A DNA stretch of 64,000 nt from Gammaproteobacteria bacterium. GTDB taxonomy: Bacteria; Pseudomonadota; Gammaproteobacteria; Steroidobacterales; Steroidobacteraceae. The stretch is from assembly GCA_028293725.1 (NCBI GenBank), contig JAQGOE010000032.1, positions 12,998-76,997 on the forward strand. Reading direction: 5' to 3'. Below are positions 1 through 8,478 of this stretch, in pieces (within the stretch, counting starts at the first letter, position 1; each line of letters begins with the position of its first letter). The notes below the pieces were generated by a model. It was not told the origin of the DNA. It was given only the letters and a program-made list of their open reading frames with translations, and made no database searches. A program made the translations under genes and the position numbers.

Positions 1-215
1 GGGACGGTGTTACCGCGAGCGTCCTTCAACTTGTCCGCATCGTAGTAGTCCGGAAATTCCTGGAATAGCCAACCAGGAACGGCAAGACCATCTTCAAAAT
101 TGGTGATACCCAGATCTACGGCCGGCAGCTGTACCTGCGCCGAACAACACTGCGGGATGCCGATCGAACCGTACAGCAATGTGATCGGTAGCAGAAACCT
201 TAAGGACAAGCGCAT
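1..215 (-). CDS. Partial CDS, N-terminus of a probable outer-membrane transporter-like protein
   Basis: Only the first 71 codons are inside the window; the gene runs off the left edge. The ATG at 215 is followed by a basic start (MRLSLR), a hydrophobic stretch and a plausible signal-peptidase site after CSA, so the product is exported. The mature start (AVDLGITNFEDGLAVPGW) resembles the N-terminus of the SphA / phenol meta-pathway (COG4313) outer-membrane family, which is linked to uptake of hydrophobic compounds. The family call rests on a short segment and is tentative; export is the firmer statement. Confidence 0.5.
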   Translation of the reverse strand, partial: MRLSLRFLLPITLLYGSIGIPQCCSAQVQLPAVDLGITNFEDGLAVPGWLFQEFPDYYDADKLKDARGNTV

Positions 216-329
216 GGGCTTCGGCTCAGCGTGCCAACGTGGAACACATCGTTACGCTGCCGACATTCGTAACAGCCCCAATTTAGCCCGTGATATGCCT
301 CCTGTCTCCGCACAACGGCTTTCTCAGCG

Positions 330-929
330 TCAGCGGTGCAGTTTGTTGGCGACTTCGGCCACTTTGCGGCCCTGGTAGCGCGCGCCGTTCAATTCATTTT
401 CAGTGGGCATGCGAGAACCGTCGCCGCCTGCAATCGTTGTCGCGCCGTAGGGCGAGCCGCCGGTAATTTCGTCGAGGGTCATCTGACCGGCATGACCGTA
501 GTCAAGACCGACGACCACCATCCCGAAGTGCAGAAGATTCGTAATGATCGAGAACAGCGTCGTTTCCTGGCCGCCGTGTTGTGTGGCGGTTGAGGTGAAC
601 GCACCGCCGACTTTTCCGTGCAGGGCCCCGCGCATCCAAAGGCTGCCGGCCTGGTCCAAAAAGTTGGCCATTTGAGAGGAAAGCCGCCCAAATCGCGTTC
701 CAGCCCCAATGACGATGGCATCGTAAGCAGCAAGATCGTCGATCTTCGCGATGGGCGCCGCCTGGTCGATCTTGAAGTGCGACTTACGTGCAACCTCCTC
801 GGGCACCAGGTCTGGAACGCGTTTGATGCCGACTGTTGCGCCGACTTCTCTGGCGCCTTCGGCAACGGCGTTGGCCATCACCTCGATGTGACCATACGAT
901 GAGTAGTAGAGCACGAGAACTTTCGCCAT
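330..929 (-). CDS. wrbA: NAD(P)H:quinone oxidoreductase, WrbA type
   Basis: A flavodoxin-fold FMN enzyme of 199 residues, the usual WrbA length. WrbA reduces quinones by two electrons and so avoids semiquinone radicals; it is cytosolic and tetrameric. The flavodoxin phosphate loop (YYSSYGHIE) is at the N-terminus, the GTRFG loop near residue 78, and the family block [13 protein letters not shown] near residue 112. The start is supported by a GGAG element 9 bases upstream. It reads in the same direction as the acetoacetate decarboxylase/OsmC genes but is separated from them by an untranslated stretch and a broken gene, so it probably has its own promoter in 930-1288. Other NAD(P)H and quinone-linked enzymes lie nearby (azoreductase, pirin, bd oxidase). 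Confidence 0.95.
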   Translation of the reverse strand: MAKVLVLYYSSYGHIEVMANAVAEGAREVGATVGIKRVPDLVPEEVARKSHFKIDQAAPIAKIDDLAAYDAIVIGAGTRFGRLSSQMANFLDQAGSLWMRGALHGKVGGAFTSTATQHGGQETTLFSIITNLLHFGMVVVGLDYGHAGQMTLDEITGGSPYGATTIAGGDGSRMPTENELNGARYQGRKVAEVANKLHR

Positions 930-1288
930 GATTCTTTCTCCGTTCTTCTTTAAGACTTAAGTGGCAATCGCAAAACGACCAAACGTCGAATGGCTCTCGA
1001 TGCAAAGTGCGCCACGCGAGTCGCGGGGCTAGCCGACCATGCGAAAAAGAGTTTGAGTCTAATCAGCATGCTAGTCGTTTCACCCGGACACTTGCTTGCG
1101 CCATCTTGACCGCAGTTGCGCAGACGTTGCCTGGTGGAAGCGATTGGACGTGACCAGAGTCTGTCGCGAGACTTGTGGTGCTTCCGAAGGGATTCTTGGC
1201 TGATTTGAATCGGGCGCGTCAGCCCGCCAAATCGAGGCGCCGCCGCAGTCTTTGGGTCAGTGAACGACCGCTTGCGCCGGATCGTCGG
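930..1288. other. Intergenic stretch upstream of wrbA
   Basis: About 360 bases without a convincing gene on either strand. It must hold the promoter of wrbA and the decayed 3' part of the truncated crotonase gene at 1289-1537. I see no RNA gene, strong hairpin or insertion-sequence end. Confidence 0.5.
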
Positions 1289-1537
1289 TCAGCCGCCGAA
1301 TCTATCCCCAATGGGTGTCTCGTAGAATGCTCCTAAATCGCCGCCTGCCATGAAACAACGTGTGTTACCGGAGAACACGATGACTCGTGTTCCCCGGTCT
1401 GCAGTTGCGTTGTCCACCGCCGCTGCAAACGCCTCCGCCATTGATCGATTTATCGTGTTCAGCGCTGCCGGTCTATTGAAGCGGAGCTCCGCCACACCGT
1501 CCTCAGAGGAAGTCTCAATCTCAATAAGTTCGGTCAT
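1289..1537 (-). pseudogene. Truncated enoyl-CoA hydratase/isomerase (crotonase) N-terminal fragment
   Basis: The 82 codons match the first third of a crotonase-fold enzyme (normally about 260 residues): the beta-strand VAELRFNRPAALNTI, then the oxyanion-hole region FSGNTRCFMAGGDLGAF. The frame stops right after that (DRFGG then TGA), so the second oxyanion-hole loop, the catalytic acidic residues and the C-terminal helices are missing. I could not find the rest in the other frames of the following 300 bases. It lies 48 bases downstream of the acetoacetate decarboxylase family gene on the same strand and was probably once part of that operon. Most likely a non-functional remnant. Confidence 0.7.
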
Positions 1538-1585
1538 GGTTCGTGCCCAGTCGCCGTGGTCAAACGGTTCCGCACGGTCCCCGCG

Positions 1586-2353
1586 TCAGGCCGTGAACGG
1601 GAACGTCTCCTGAGGTCGGTGTAGTTTAAAGGCCGAGTCATAGAAAGCTACTGCTTCCACGTCGCCCACAATCGGAAGTTCATGGACCGCCGAGAACGCC
1701 GAAGCGCCCGGAAAACTCAGCGTTCCGTCCCCCGACCAGATCTCGCCCGAAACAAACTCCAGCCCGGATGGCACGAGCTCGCAGACGGAGAGCGGACCGC
1801 CTGGAACTGCGGATCCGATAACTCGGAGGGCGATTGCCTTAACCAACGTTGGCTTTTCCGCGGTTATTTCGCCAATGCGCTGGCTAGGCCGAAAGATACC
1901 TTGCGCCAATGTAACACCGGCGGGACGAGACAGACGCGCCGGAATCAAACCGTACACGTTGGCTTCGTTCATGTCGAAGTCTATCTCCCCGAGCAATTTT
2001 GGATACCCTTCTCGCTCGCGTCCCGCGATCATTCCGCGTTCGTTCGAGATGAAGATATGCGGGACAAAGCCCCTTTCCTCGCCGCGAAAACTTGCATGAA
2101 CGATATGAATGTATTCCCGAAACGGACCAACGCTGCTGAAGCCATAGTTGAGAAACATGACCGACACTTTGGGGTTCTCTTCGATCTCCAAGGCAGAGGG
2201 TAGAAGCTCGGCGGCCGCGTCAGTATGTGTTCGATAACTGAACGTCACCTGATTCACATTCCTGAAGTAAGCGCTCTCGAAGCTCAAGGGGTCCGCATGG
2301 ACCGGCATCGTTTGAGCAAGGTCTCGACGAGTCAATTTTCCGGCTACAGTCAT
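1586..2353 (-). CDS. Acetoacetate decarboxylase family protein
   Basis: A 255-residue protein of the ADC family, whose founding member decarboxylates acetoacetate through a Schiff-base lysine; many members act on other beta-keto or aromatic acids. The segment REGYPKLLGEIDF (near residue 118) corresponds to the catalytic-lysine region. The ATG at 2353 is chosen because AAGGAAGG lies just upstream; a start 96 bases further up would run into the preceding hydrolase gene. It follows the alpha/beta hydrolase on the same strand within about 25 bases, so the OsmC-hydrolase-ADC-crotonase genes look co-transcribed. Substrate unknown. Confidence 0.8.
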   Translation of the reverse strand: MTVAGKLTRRDLAQTMPVHADPLSFESAYFRNVNQVTFSYRTHTDAAAELLPSALEIEENPKVSVMFLNYGFSSVGPFREYIHIVHASFRGEERGFVPHIFISNERGMIAGREREGYPKLLGEIDFDMNEANVYGLIPARLSRPAGVTLAQGIFRPSQRIGEITAEKPTLVKAIALRVIGSAVPGGPLSVCELVPSGLEFVSGEIWSGDGTLSFPGASAFSAVHELPIVGDVEAVAFYDSAFKLHRPQETFPFTA

Positions 2354-2376
2354 GATCGTTTTCCTTCCTTTTACAA

Positions 2377-3132
2377 CTATGCAATCGTTACGGTTCGAGG
2401 CGCCACATAACGTGATGGCCACGCGGCGATGAGATTCGCCACATAACAAGTGTCGCGATCTTCGGTAAGCAGGTGATCGGCGCCTTCCAGTGAGATGAAA
2501 CTCTTCGGGTGTCTTGCGGCGCGAAATGTTCGGAACGCATTTTGAAGAATCAGGAGCGGACGCCTGAGCGCGGCGATTCGCGCGCCTTGATCGTGTCGCC
2601 GAAGGTCTTCAACAGACGACTTATGAATGTGAAACGGCCGCCGGGCAAACTGAACATCCGCTTCGCCGTCTGCCTCGATTTTTGTCAAACTAGCCGGATC
2701 AAACTGCTTCAATACGTGCTGGACATCAAACGGCGTCCCGATCGTCGTGACAGCCTTCACCGTGCGCAGATCGGCAGCCGCGGCGAGCGCTGCGGCGCCG
2801 CCAAGACTGTGACCGACCAATAGGTCCGGCGGCCTTCCGGCCGATTCCATGGCCCGGCCCGCCGCCACAAGATTGGCGACGTCTGCACCGAATCCTTCGG
2901 CACCAAACTTTCCACCGCTCTTACCCAGCCCCGCGAGATCGAACCGCAATGTACCAATGCCGTGTTCGGCGAGACCGCGTGCGATTCTGACCGCAGCGAG
3001 ATTGTCTTTGCCGCAGGTAAAGCAGTGTGCGAATAGCGTCCATGCATGTACGGATTCTCCGGGCACCTCTAATCGTCCGGACAGCTGATAGCCTGATGGA
3101 CGCCTGAAATCGAATGCGCTTGACGTGATCAT
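2377..3132 (-). CDS. Alpha/beta hydrolase
   Basis: A 251-residue alpha/beta-hydrolase-fold protein. The nucleophile elbow GHSLGG is at about residues 107-112, and an aspartate/histidine pair fits near the end (SLEGADHLL gives the histidine). The early motif AHCFTCGKDN is typical of the hydrolase half of the known hydrolase-OsmC fusion proteins. Those fusions have the hydrolase first and the OsmC domain second; here the two are separate genes and OsmC comes first, ending 9 bases before this start. The pair is probably functionally linked in handling organic peroxides or acyl substrates; this is inference from the fusion. Confidence 0.85.
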   Translation of the reverse strand: MITSSAFDFRRPSGYQLSGRLEVPGESVHAWTLFAHCFTCGKDNLAAVRIARGLAEHGIGTLRFDLAGLGKSGGKFGAEGFGADVANLVAAGRAMESAGRPPDLLVGHSLGGAAALAAAADLRTVKAVTTIGTPFDVQHVLKQFDPASLTKIEADGEADVQFARRPFHIHKSSVEDLRRHDQGARIAALRRPLLILQNAFRTFRAARHPKSFISLEGADHLLTEDRDTCYVANLIAAWPSRYVAPRTVTIA

Positions 3133-3141
3133 TTCGACCGT

Positions 3142-3525
3142 TCACACGAACGTTGTGTGGATTGGAATGCCGGCTTTCAGGGTGAGGGTCACGGGCGTGC
3201 GCTCGGCTATTTCAGCGAGTCTCTCGCGCTGCTTCTCATTGGCGCCGGGCACGTCAAGTTTCCGGTCGATGCGGGCTCCCTCCGCGTCTCGAACTAGGCG
3301 GACATCAACGCCAAACTCGGCGAGTGTCCATTGTTTGCGTTCGGCGTACATCTTCAGGGTGATTGCGGTCCACGCGCCGAGGCTGGCCAGCAGCAAATCG
3401 TACGGCGCCGGCCCGTGACTCGCATCACCACGAGAGATGGGTTCATCGACGACGAGCTTAAACCCCGACACCTCTACCGTCGTCGCATACCGGGTTTCAC
3501 CGACTAGAGCATGAGCTTGCGTCAT
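3142..3525 (-). CDS. OsmC family protein
   Basis: A 127-residue OsmC/Ohr-fold protein; the family contains thiol peroxidases that reduce organic hydroperoxides. Conserved features are GPAPYDLLLASLGAWTAITLKMYAERK in the core helix region; in Ohr/OsmC a cysteine normally sits in 'ASLGxCxxxT', but here the position reads GAWTA, so the first redox cysteine appears to be absent. I see no cysteine in the protein, so peroxidase activity is doubtful. The ATG at 3525 is preferred over a TTG at 3582 that abuts a strong hairpin. It pairs with the hydrolase gene downstream. Confidence 0.85.
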   Translation of the reverse strand: MTQAHALVGETRYATTVEVSGFKLVVDEPISRGDASHGPAPYDLLLASLGAWTAITLKMYAERKQWTLAEFGVDVRLVRDAEGARIDRKLDVPGANEKQRERLAEIAERTPVTLTLKAGIPIHTTFV

Positions 3526-3583
3526 AATGATATTCTTGGAGTGCTCCGCTTTCGCCTCAATGGGGTTCTCGCTCGCATTCAAA

Positions 3584-3606
3584 GCGCGCGGCGACCGACC
3601 GCGCGC
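3584..3606 (-). terminator. GC-rich hairpin between the SnoaL-like gene and osmC
   Basis: A perfect 8-bp inverted repeat (GCGCGCGG, 7-base loop, CCGCGCGC) lies 10 bases after the stop of the SnoaL-like gene. On the minus strand only three Ts follow, so it is a weak intrinsic terminator or an mRNA-end stabiliser rather than a textbook one. It separates the secreted-protein gene from the OsmC operon. Confidence 0.5.
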
Positions 3607-3615
3607 GTTGCCCTC

Positions 3616-4188
3616 TTAGAACATGCCGTTTTGATTCGCCCTCGGGACGTTTGAGCCCACCCAGGGCGCCGAATTTTTCGCGTCACCGACGAGTTGCAGC
3701 GTGTCCCAATGCTCCGTGGCCTTCCCCTCGGCGTTCATCTTGTAAATATCCACTCCCGCGATTCCGGGATCGTTGGCGTCATCTGATAGCAGGTTGACAA
3801 AGTTAACGTGAGCGAACACGTAATCACCAACGCCGATGATCTTGTGCACAACTACGTGCGCACTCGGATGCGCCGACTTCACACCCGCAAAGTACTTTCC
3901 CAGAGCCGCAGAACCGTCTGCGATTAAGGGGTTGTGCTGGATGTATCCGGGGACAAGCAACTTAGCGGTGCCTTCTTCCGCCTTGTTCTCATTAATCATC
4001 ATCTGATAGAGGGTGAGAACGTTGTTGACGTTGCGCACGGCCTTTTTGTCGCGCGCGTCGACCAGCACCAGATCGGCTTTCGCCTTTGCGGTCTGAGCAT
4101 ACGCCGCCGGCTGTTCGGCGAGCGATCCAGCGCCAGTTACCAAGAGAGCGACGGCAAGGCCTGTTCGAAGAGTTGTATTTAATCTCAT
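3616..4188 (-). CDS. Exported SnoaL-like / NTF2-fold protein
   Basis: A 190-residue protein with a clear Sec signal peptide (MRLNTTLRTGLAVALLVTGAG..., cleavage near AYAQ, residue 31). The mature part matches the SnoaL-like polyketide-cyclase/NTF2 family (COG4922): LYQMMINENKAEEG, YIQHNPLIADG, VHKIIGVGDYVFAHVN, and the terminal HWDTLQ. Most family members have no assigned reaction. The start has AAGGAG 7 bases upstream. It reads leftward with its own promoter region in 4189-4262; the hairpin after it suggests a separate transcript. Confidence 0.8.
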   Translation of the reverse strand: MRLNTTLRTGLAVALLVTGAGSLAEQPAAYAQTAKAKADLVLVDARDKKAVRNVNNVLTLYQMMINENKAEEGTAKLLVPGYIQHNPLIADGSAALGKYFAGVKSAHPSAHVVVHKIIGVGDYVFAHVNFVNLLSDDANDPGIAGVDIYKMNAEGKATEHWDTLQLVGDAKNSAPWVGSNVPRANQNGMF

Positions 4189-4262
4189 GTCATGTCTCCT
4201 TGATTGTTTTACTGTAGAAATCGACGTAGACGCTATATCGCAACGATGTTCTCGTACACCGC

Positions 4263-5132
4263 TTAGTGACCCGCCGAGAGGCCAACCACCTCGAGTCTCA
4301 ATGCATCAAGTTCTGCATCCGATTTCTCTCGAGAGGCCTTGAGCATCTCATCGGCATCGTCACCGACCGGGCCGCGGCTTGGCGCCGGCACCTGTTCCGC
4401 CAGCTCAATAACGCGCTTGGCGGCGGAAGCCGCGTCGAGACCACTGCCCTGCATGCTGTTGAGTTTGTCCGCGAAGGTTTCAAACGCCTGGCCATATAGC
4501 GCACGTTGATCGGTCGTCATGCTGCTTGCCATGCGTGCAAGCGCCGCGGCCGTCTTCGCGGGGCCGCCGGTCCGCATGTTGCCGGCGGCCGCCACCACGA
4601 CATCAATCCCGAAGGATTTAAGCTCTGCCCGATAGACCGCTGAGAACACCTCCATGGCGGCCTTTGACGCGCCTGAAGGACCGTTAAACGGCAGTGGCAC
4701 GCTGGCAGTCCAAGTGCTCACTTGCACAATGCGCCCACGGGCCTTCCGCAGCGCCGGCAAGAACGAGTTGATGACTGACAGTGCACCGAATACGTTGACG
4801 TCGAACTCACGGCGAATCGCATCGAGTGGCAACACTTCGATGGGCCCCGGTGTCAAAATGCCTGCATTATTGATCAGCAGATCAAGGCCGCGTTCGCCCA
4901 GCGAGTCCGACACCGCGCCCGCCCAGGCCTTCACCGCATCCGGCTTGGTTAGATCGCAAACCGCCAGGTTCACTTTGCCGCCTGATGCCTGTTTGAGGTC
5001 TTGGACTTCGTCGGGCACAAAGGCGGTCCCGAAAACGATGTAACCTTTGGAGGCAAGCTGTAACGCTATATCGCGACCGAGGCCACTCCCGGCACCGGTG
5101 ACGGCCACAGAACGGCTGGATTTGTTTGACAT
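4263..5132 (-). CDS. SDR family NAD(P)-dependent oxidoreductase
   Basis: A 289-residue classical short-chain dehydrogenase. The Rossmann glycine motif TGAGSGLG is near residue 12, NNAG near residue 86, the catalytic serine in VSTWTAS, and the YxxxK position reads 'GPSGASKAAM', in which the usual tyrosine is replaced by glycine or serine while the lysine is kept. That missing tyrosine makes normal carbonyl reduction doubtful. The ATG at 5132 has AAAGGAG 8 bases upstream and is preferred to one 33 bases further up. Substrate unknown. Confidence 0.85.
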   Translation of the reverse strand: MSNKSSRSVAVTGAGSGLGRDIALQLASKGYIVFGTAFVPDEVQDLKQASGGKVNLAVCDLTKPDAVKAWAGAVSDSLGERGLDLLINNAGILTPGPIEVLPLDAIRREFDVNVFGALSVINSFLPALRKARGRIVQVSTWTASVPLPFNGPSGASKAAMEVFSAVYRAELKSFGIDVVVAAAGNMRTGGPAKTAAALARMASSMTTDQRALYGQAFETFADKLNSMQGSGLDAASAAKRVIELAEQVPAPSRGPVGDDADEMLKASREKSDAELDALRLEVVGLSAGH

Positions 5133-5275
5133 GTTGCTTGCTCCTTTGTGATGGTGTGTATTCAAAGTACCGCTGCCGCACTAGTAGCGGTAGCCTCTCT
5201 GTTTGGTTTGCTCTGTCGCGGATGTTGGAACGCCAAGTCGCTGCGTTCGGGCCCTGCGCGCATGCGGATTTCCAC

Positions 5276-5872
5276 TTACCCAACCTTGATCAGGTTCTTG
5301 CTCGCGAGCGGTCCACCGAATTGCTGGAGCAGGCCGCCCTCGGCCAGTGGTCCAAGAATGATTGGCGCAAACCCTAACTTCTCTACGAGTGCCGACACTT
5401 CCAAGTTCGCGTCCGCATCGTTCCCCGAAATGAAAATTACGCGATGGCCGCGGCCCTCGACCGCCTCCGAGGCGAGATCCGCAGCGGCCAGAGTGTTAAA
5501 CGCCTTAACGACCCGAGCACCGTGAAATTGCTCCGCAACCAATTCGCTCGAGGGACGGCCACCGAGATCGGTTGGCGCAAAGGAAGGAAAGTCAATGGCG
5601 TTCATCGCGTCAATGACAATCCTTCCCGTCCAACGACGCCCGCTGCGCGCAATTGCCGCTGCGGCCGTAAATGGGGTCGCCATTATCACAACATCCGCCT
5701 GTAGTGCGGCGTCGAGCGTTTGCGGTACGACGTGGGGACCAAGTTCCTTCACATGCGAGAGGAGAGAGTCTGGCCCGCGGGTATTTGCGATGCCGATATC
5801 GATACCCCGTCGCGCGAATTGTCGTGCAATCGCCGATCCGATGTTTCCCGAACCGATGACTGAGTACCTCAT
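5276..5872 (-). CDS. NAD(P)-binding reductase of the F420-dependent NADP reductase family
   Basis: A 198-residue Rossmann protein starting with YSVIGSGNIGSAIARQFA, then VVIMATPFTAA, ARVVKAFNT and GFAPIILGPLAEGGLLQQFGG. This is the NADP-oxidoreductase, coenzyme-F420-dependent fold; most bacterial members do not use F420 and their substrates are not known. ATG 5872 is chosen because GGAG lies 5 bases upstream; a GTG two codons earlier would overlap the ribosome binding site. It is co-directional with the SDR gene but 143 bases away. Confidence 0.85.
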   Translation of the reverse strand: MRYSVIGSGNIGSAIARQFARRGIDIGIANTRGPDSLLSHVKELGPHVVPQTLDAALQADVVIMATPFTAAAAIARSGRRWTGRIVIDAMNAIDFPSFAPTDLGGRPSSELVAEQFHGARVVKAFNTLAAADLASEAVEGRGHRVIFISGNDADANLEVSALVEKLGFAPIILGPLAEGGLLQQFGGPLASKNLIKVG

Positions 5873-5920
5873 AAACACTCCAATTTGATTGGGAAATTCA
5901 GAACGAGTCGACCAGTCCGC

Positions 5921-6085
5921 TTAAGTGAGTGCCCATCGAAGGATCTGTCGAAAAGCGAACGCGCTCAGCAGAGTGACGATCACCGAGATGCAGTAAATTG
6001 CGGCGAACGCTCGCACTCGCTCTCTGCGCCGATGAACGCGAGGAGTGTCCTGACTGAGGTGCGACTGGGTCGCGCTATTGCTCAT
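5921..6085 (-). CDS. Small single-pass membrane protein downstream of cydB (DUF2474-like)
   Basis: A 54-codon gene whose ATG overlaps the end of cydB by 11 bases. The product has a basic stretch (HRRRERVR) followed by one transmembrane helix (FAAIYCISVIVTLLSAFAF) and a terminal RQILRWAL. Size, position and pattern fit the small accessory proteins (CydX/CbdX or DUF2474) encoded after cydB that stabilise bd-type oxidases. It lacks the N-terminal MWYFxW signature of CydX, so DUF2474 is the better guess. Called from position and topology only. Confidence 0.6.
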   Translation of the reverse strand: MSNSATQSHLSQDTPRVHRRRERVRAFAAIYCISVIVTLLSAFAFRQILRWALT

Positions 6086-7067
6086 GGTCCGACACCTTTC
6101 CGCGAAAGACGTAATAGGCAAACGCGCTGTACGCGAGGACCATTGGCATGACCAGAGCAATGCCGACCAGCAGAAACACCTGACTGCCGGTTGGAGATGC
6201 CGCCTCCCGTAAGCTCAACCGGAAGGGAACGACGTCCGGATAGTCCACTGCAACGAGACCGATTAGCGCCAAGACGAATGCGAGGACTACGTAGAGGAAG
6301 GGCACCCCATCATGCTTATGTGCCATTGCACGATGAGCTAACGCTAGCGCCGTGAGAAATCCCAGGCCTAGTGATACAAACAGAGTGCCGAGTAACTCCC
6401 AGCGCTCACCGATTTGCGGTTGGACTGTCGGCGCGAATGCGACGGCTAACACCGCGAACAGTGCGAATACAGGAATTAGTCCTCTCAGCCATCGCTGCGC
6501 ATGGAGGCGGACGGACCCTGTGGTACGAAACGCGAGCCACGCTGCGCCCAATGTCACGTAACCCGAAAGTAGCACCAGACCCATCAACAACGGGAAGGGG
6601 CGCAGCAGGTCCAGAACGGAACCTGCGAAGCGTCCATTGGCGACTTTCACTCCGGAGAGTACGGCTCCTACTACAATTCCTTGACATAGCGCCGCAACGA
6701 TCGATCCCCACGCGAATGCGCGATCCCATAAGTGCGTTCGCGCGCGCGGTTGAACTCGAAATTCGAACGAGACACCCCGGCAGCCTAGCGCCATGAGCAT
6801 CACGAGAACGGGCAAATACACCGCCGGAAGTAACACCCCGTAGGCAACGGGAAAGGCGCCAAGCAAGGCGACGGCCGCCATGATCAACCAGGTCTCGTTG
6901 CCGTCCCACGTGGGCGCCACCGATGCGACCATGGTATTGCGCCATGTCTCATTCTGGGTGGTCAGCAATAACGCACCCACACCGAGATCAAACCCGTCCA
7001 GCAGCACGTAGAAACTCAGAGCCAATGCGATCGCCGCCGCGGACAGCAGTGAAAGATCCGGCATCAC
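6075..7067 (-). CDS. cydB: Cytochrome bd-type ubiquinol oxidase subunit II (cyanide-insensitive type)
   Basis: A 330-residue integral membrane protein with about nine transmembrane helices. It begins with the CydB hallmark FYVLLDGFDLGVG and contains PTWDGNETWLI, both diagnostic. CydB pairs with CydA in the cytoplasmic membrane to oxidise quinol and reduce oxygen to water without pumping protons through a heme-copper centre. The start overlaps the cydA stop by 4 bases (translational coupling). The complete operon reads small protein - cydA - cydB - small protein on the minus strand. Confidence 0.95.
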   Translation of the reverse strand: MMPDLSLLSAAAIALALSFYVLLDGFDLGVGALLLTTQNETWRNTMVASVAPTWDGNETWLIMAAVALLGAFPVAYGVLLPAVYLPVLVMLMALGCRGVSFEFRVQPRARTHLWDRAFAWGSIVAALCQGIVVGAVLSGVKVANGRFAGSVLDLLRPFPLLMGLVLLSGYVTLGAAWLAFRTTGSVRLHAQRWLRGLIPVFALFAVLAVAFAPTVQPQIGERWELLGTLFVSLGLGFLTALALAHRAMAHKHDGVPFLYVVLAFVLALIGLVAVDYPDVVPFRLSLREAASPTGSQVFLLVGIALVMPMVLAYSAFAYYVFRGKVSDHEQ

Positions 7068-8476
7068 GACTCGGCTCCCGACTGAAGGACCGGCGGTAAA
7101 TTCAACCCAGGCGGCCCCGGAACGACCATCGTCCCACGCTTCAACGATCCGGAGACTGTTAAAGCCTCATCGGACGGCCCGCGTCGGATGGCGCGCCCTG
7201 CCAGGACGAGGAATCCAGTCATGAAGAGGGTGTATGTGGCACCAAGTGCGAGGAGCGTGACCAGAACCGACTTCGGGGCTACAGGCGAAACGGTGTCCGC
7301 TGTGCGCAGAAGTCCAAATACAACATAGGGCTGACGTCCAATTTCCGCGGTGTACCAGCCTCCCAACGTGGCGAGCAACCCTGCGGGGGCCATCCCGATC
7401 AGGAGCGAGAGGAACCAGCCAGTGGAATACAACCGGCCGCGAAGGCGCAACCACATGGCGATGCAAACAATCGCGAACATGCCCGTCCCAATGAGGTACA
7501 TGATCCGAAAGGCGTAAAACACCGGACCCATTGGCGGACGCTCGCGAGGGGCGGTCCGCTTCAGTCCCGGGACCGCGCCGTCGATCGAGTGCGTAACCAT
7601 GATGCTCCCGACGAGTGGAATTCCCAGCGTGTAGTGATTCCGGGCCTCGGCTGAATCGGGAACAATGATGAGCTGGTACGGCGCGCGAGGCTGGTCATCC
7701 CAATTGCCCTCGATGGCTTGCAATTTGGCGGGCTGATGGACCGCTATCACACCGGCCAGCACATCACCCAGAAATACCTGGGCACCGACCAACGCCGTCG
7801 CGAACGTGAGGCCGAGCGACATGGTCTTTCGCGCAAATATGAGATGACGGCCCTCGCGTACGTAGTAGGCGCCCACACCAGCGACGAGAAACGACACCGT
7901 GAGGTAGGCGGCTATCAACATGTGCGCTAGTCGATAGGGATAGGAGGGGTTAAAAATTACCCGCCACCAACTTATGACCTCGAAATGCCCAGCGCGGAGC
8001 ACGACTCCGTCCGGCGTTTGCATCCAGGAGTTGGCCGATAGGATCCAGGAAGCGGAGAGAATGGTGCCCAGCGCCACTAGGCAAGTCGCGAGAAAATGCA
8101 ATCGAGGTCCGACACGGTTGAACCCAAAGAGCATGATGCCGAGGAAGCCCGCTTCCAAGAAAAACGACGTCAGAACCTCCAGCCCAATTAGAGGTCCGAT
8201 CACCGGCCCGGCTTTCTGAGCAAAGGATGCGAAGTTTGTTCCGAATTCGAATGACAGCACGATTCCTGTGACAACCCCGACACCGAAGGCCATCGCGAAG
8301 ATGTTCAACCAGAATTTGTAGATCGTCAGGTATATCTCATTGCGGGTGCGCAGCCATTGACCCTCCATGAGGGCGAGAAAGAGTGCGAGCCCGATCGAGA
8401 TCGTAGGAAATATGATGTGGAAGCTCACGCTGAAGCCGAACTGCACACGCGATAGTAAGACGGCATCGAGCGACAC
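7064..8476 (-). CDS. cydA: Cytochrome bd-type ubiquinol oxidase subunit I (CioA-like, short Q-loop)
   Basis: A 470-residue protein with the quinol-binding and heme-binding subunit signatures: RVQFGFSVSFHIIFP carries the heme b595 histidine (residue 20), WRVIFNPSYPYRLAHML the histidine-186 equivalent, and GWYTAEIGRQPYVVFGLLRT is the conserved block after the Q-loop. The Q-loop is of the short kind, and the whole sequence resembles CioA, the cyanide-insensitive oxidase of pseudomonads. It would act as terminal oxidase under low oxygen or respiratory poisoning. The gene starts 2 bases after the upstream small membrane protein. Confidence 0.95.
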   Translation of the reverse strand: MSLDAVLLSRVQFGFSVSFHIIFPTISIGLALFLALMEGQWLRTRNEIYLTIYKFWLNIFAMAFGVGVVTGIVLSFEFGTNFASFAQKAGPVIGPLIGLEVLTSFFLEAGFLGIMLFGFNRVGPRLHFLATCLVALGTILSASWILSANSWMQTPDGVVLRAGHFEVISWWRVIFNPSYPYRLAHMLIAAYLTVSFLVAGVGAYYVREGRHLIFARKTMSLGLTFATALVGAQVFLGDVLAGVIAVHQPAKLQAIEGNWDDQPRAPYQLIIVPDSAEARNHYTLGIPLVGSIMVTHSIDGAVPGLKRTAPRERPPMGPVFYAFRIMYLIGTGMFAIVCIAMWLRLRGRLYSTGWFLSLLIGMAPAGLLATLGGWYTAEIGRQPYVVFGLLRTADTVSPVAPKSVLVTLLALGATYTLFMTGFLVLAGRAIRRGPSDEALTVSGSLKRGTMVVPGPPGLNLPPVLQSGAES

Positions 8477-8478
8477 GA

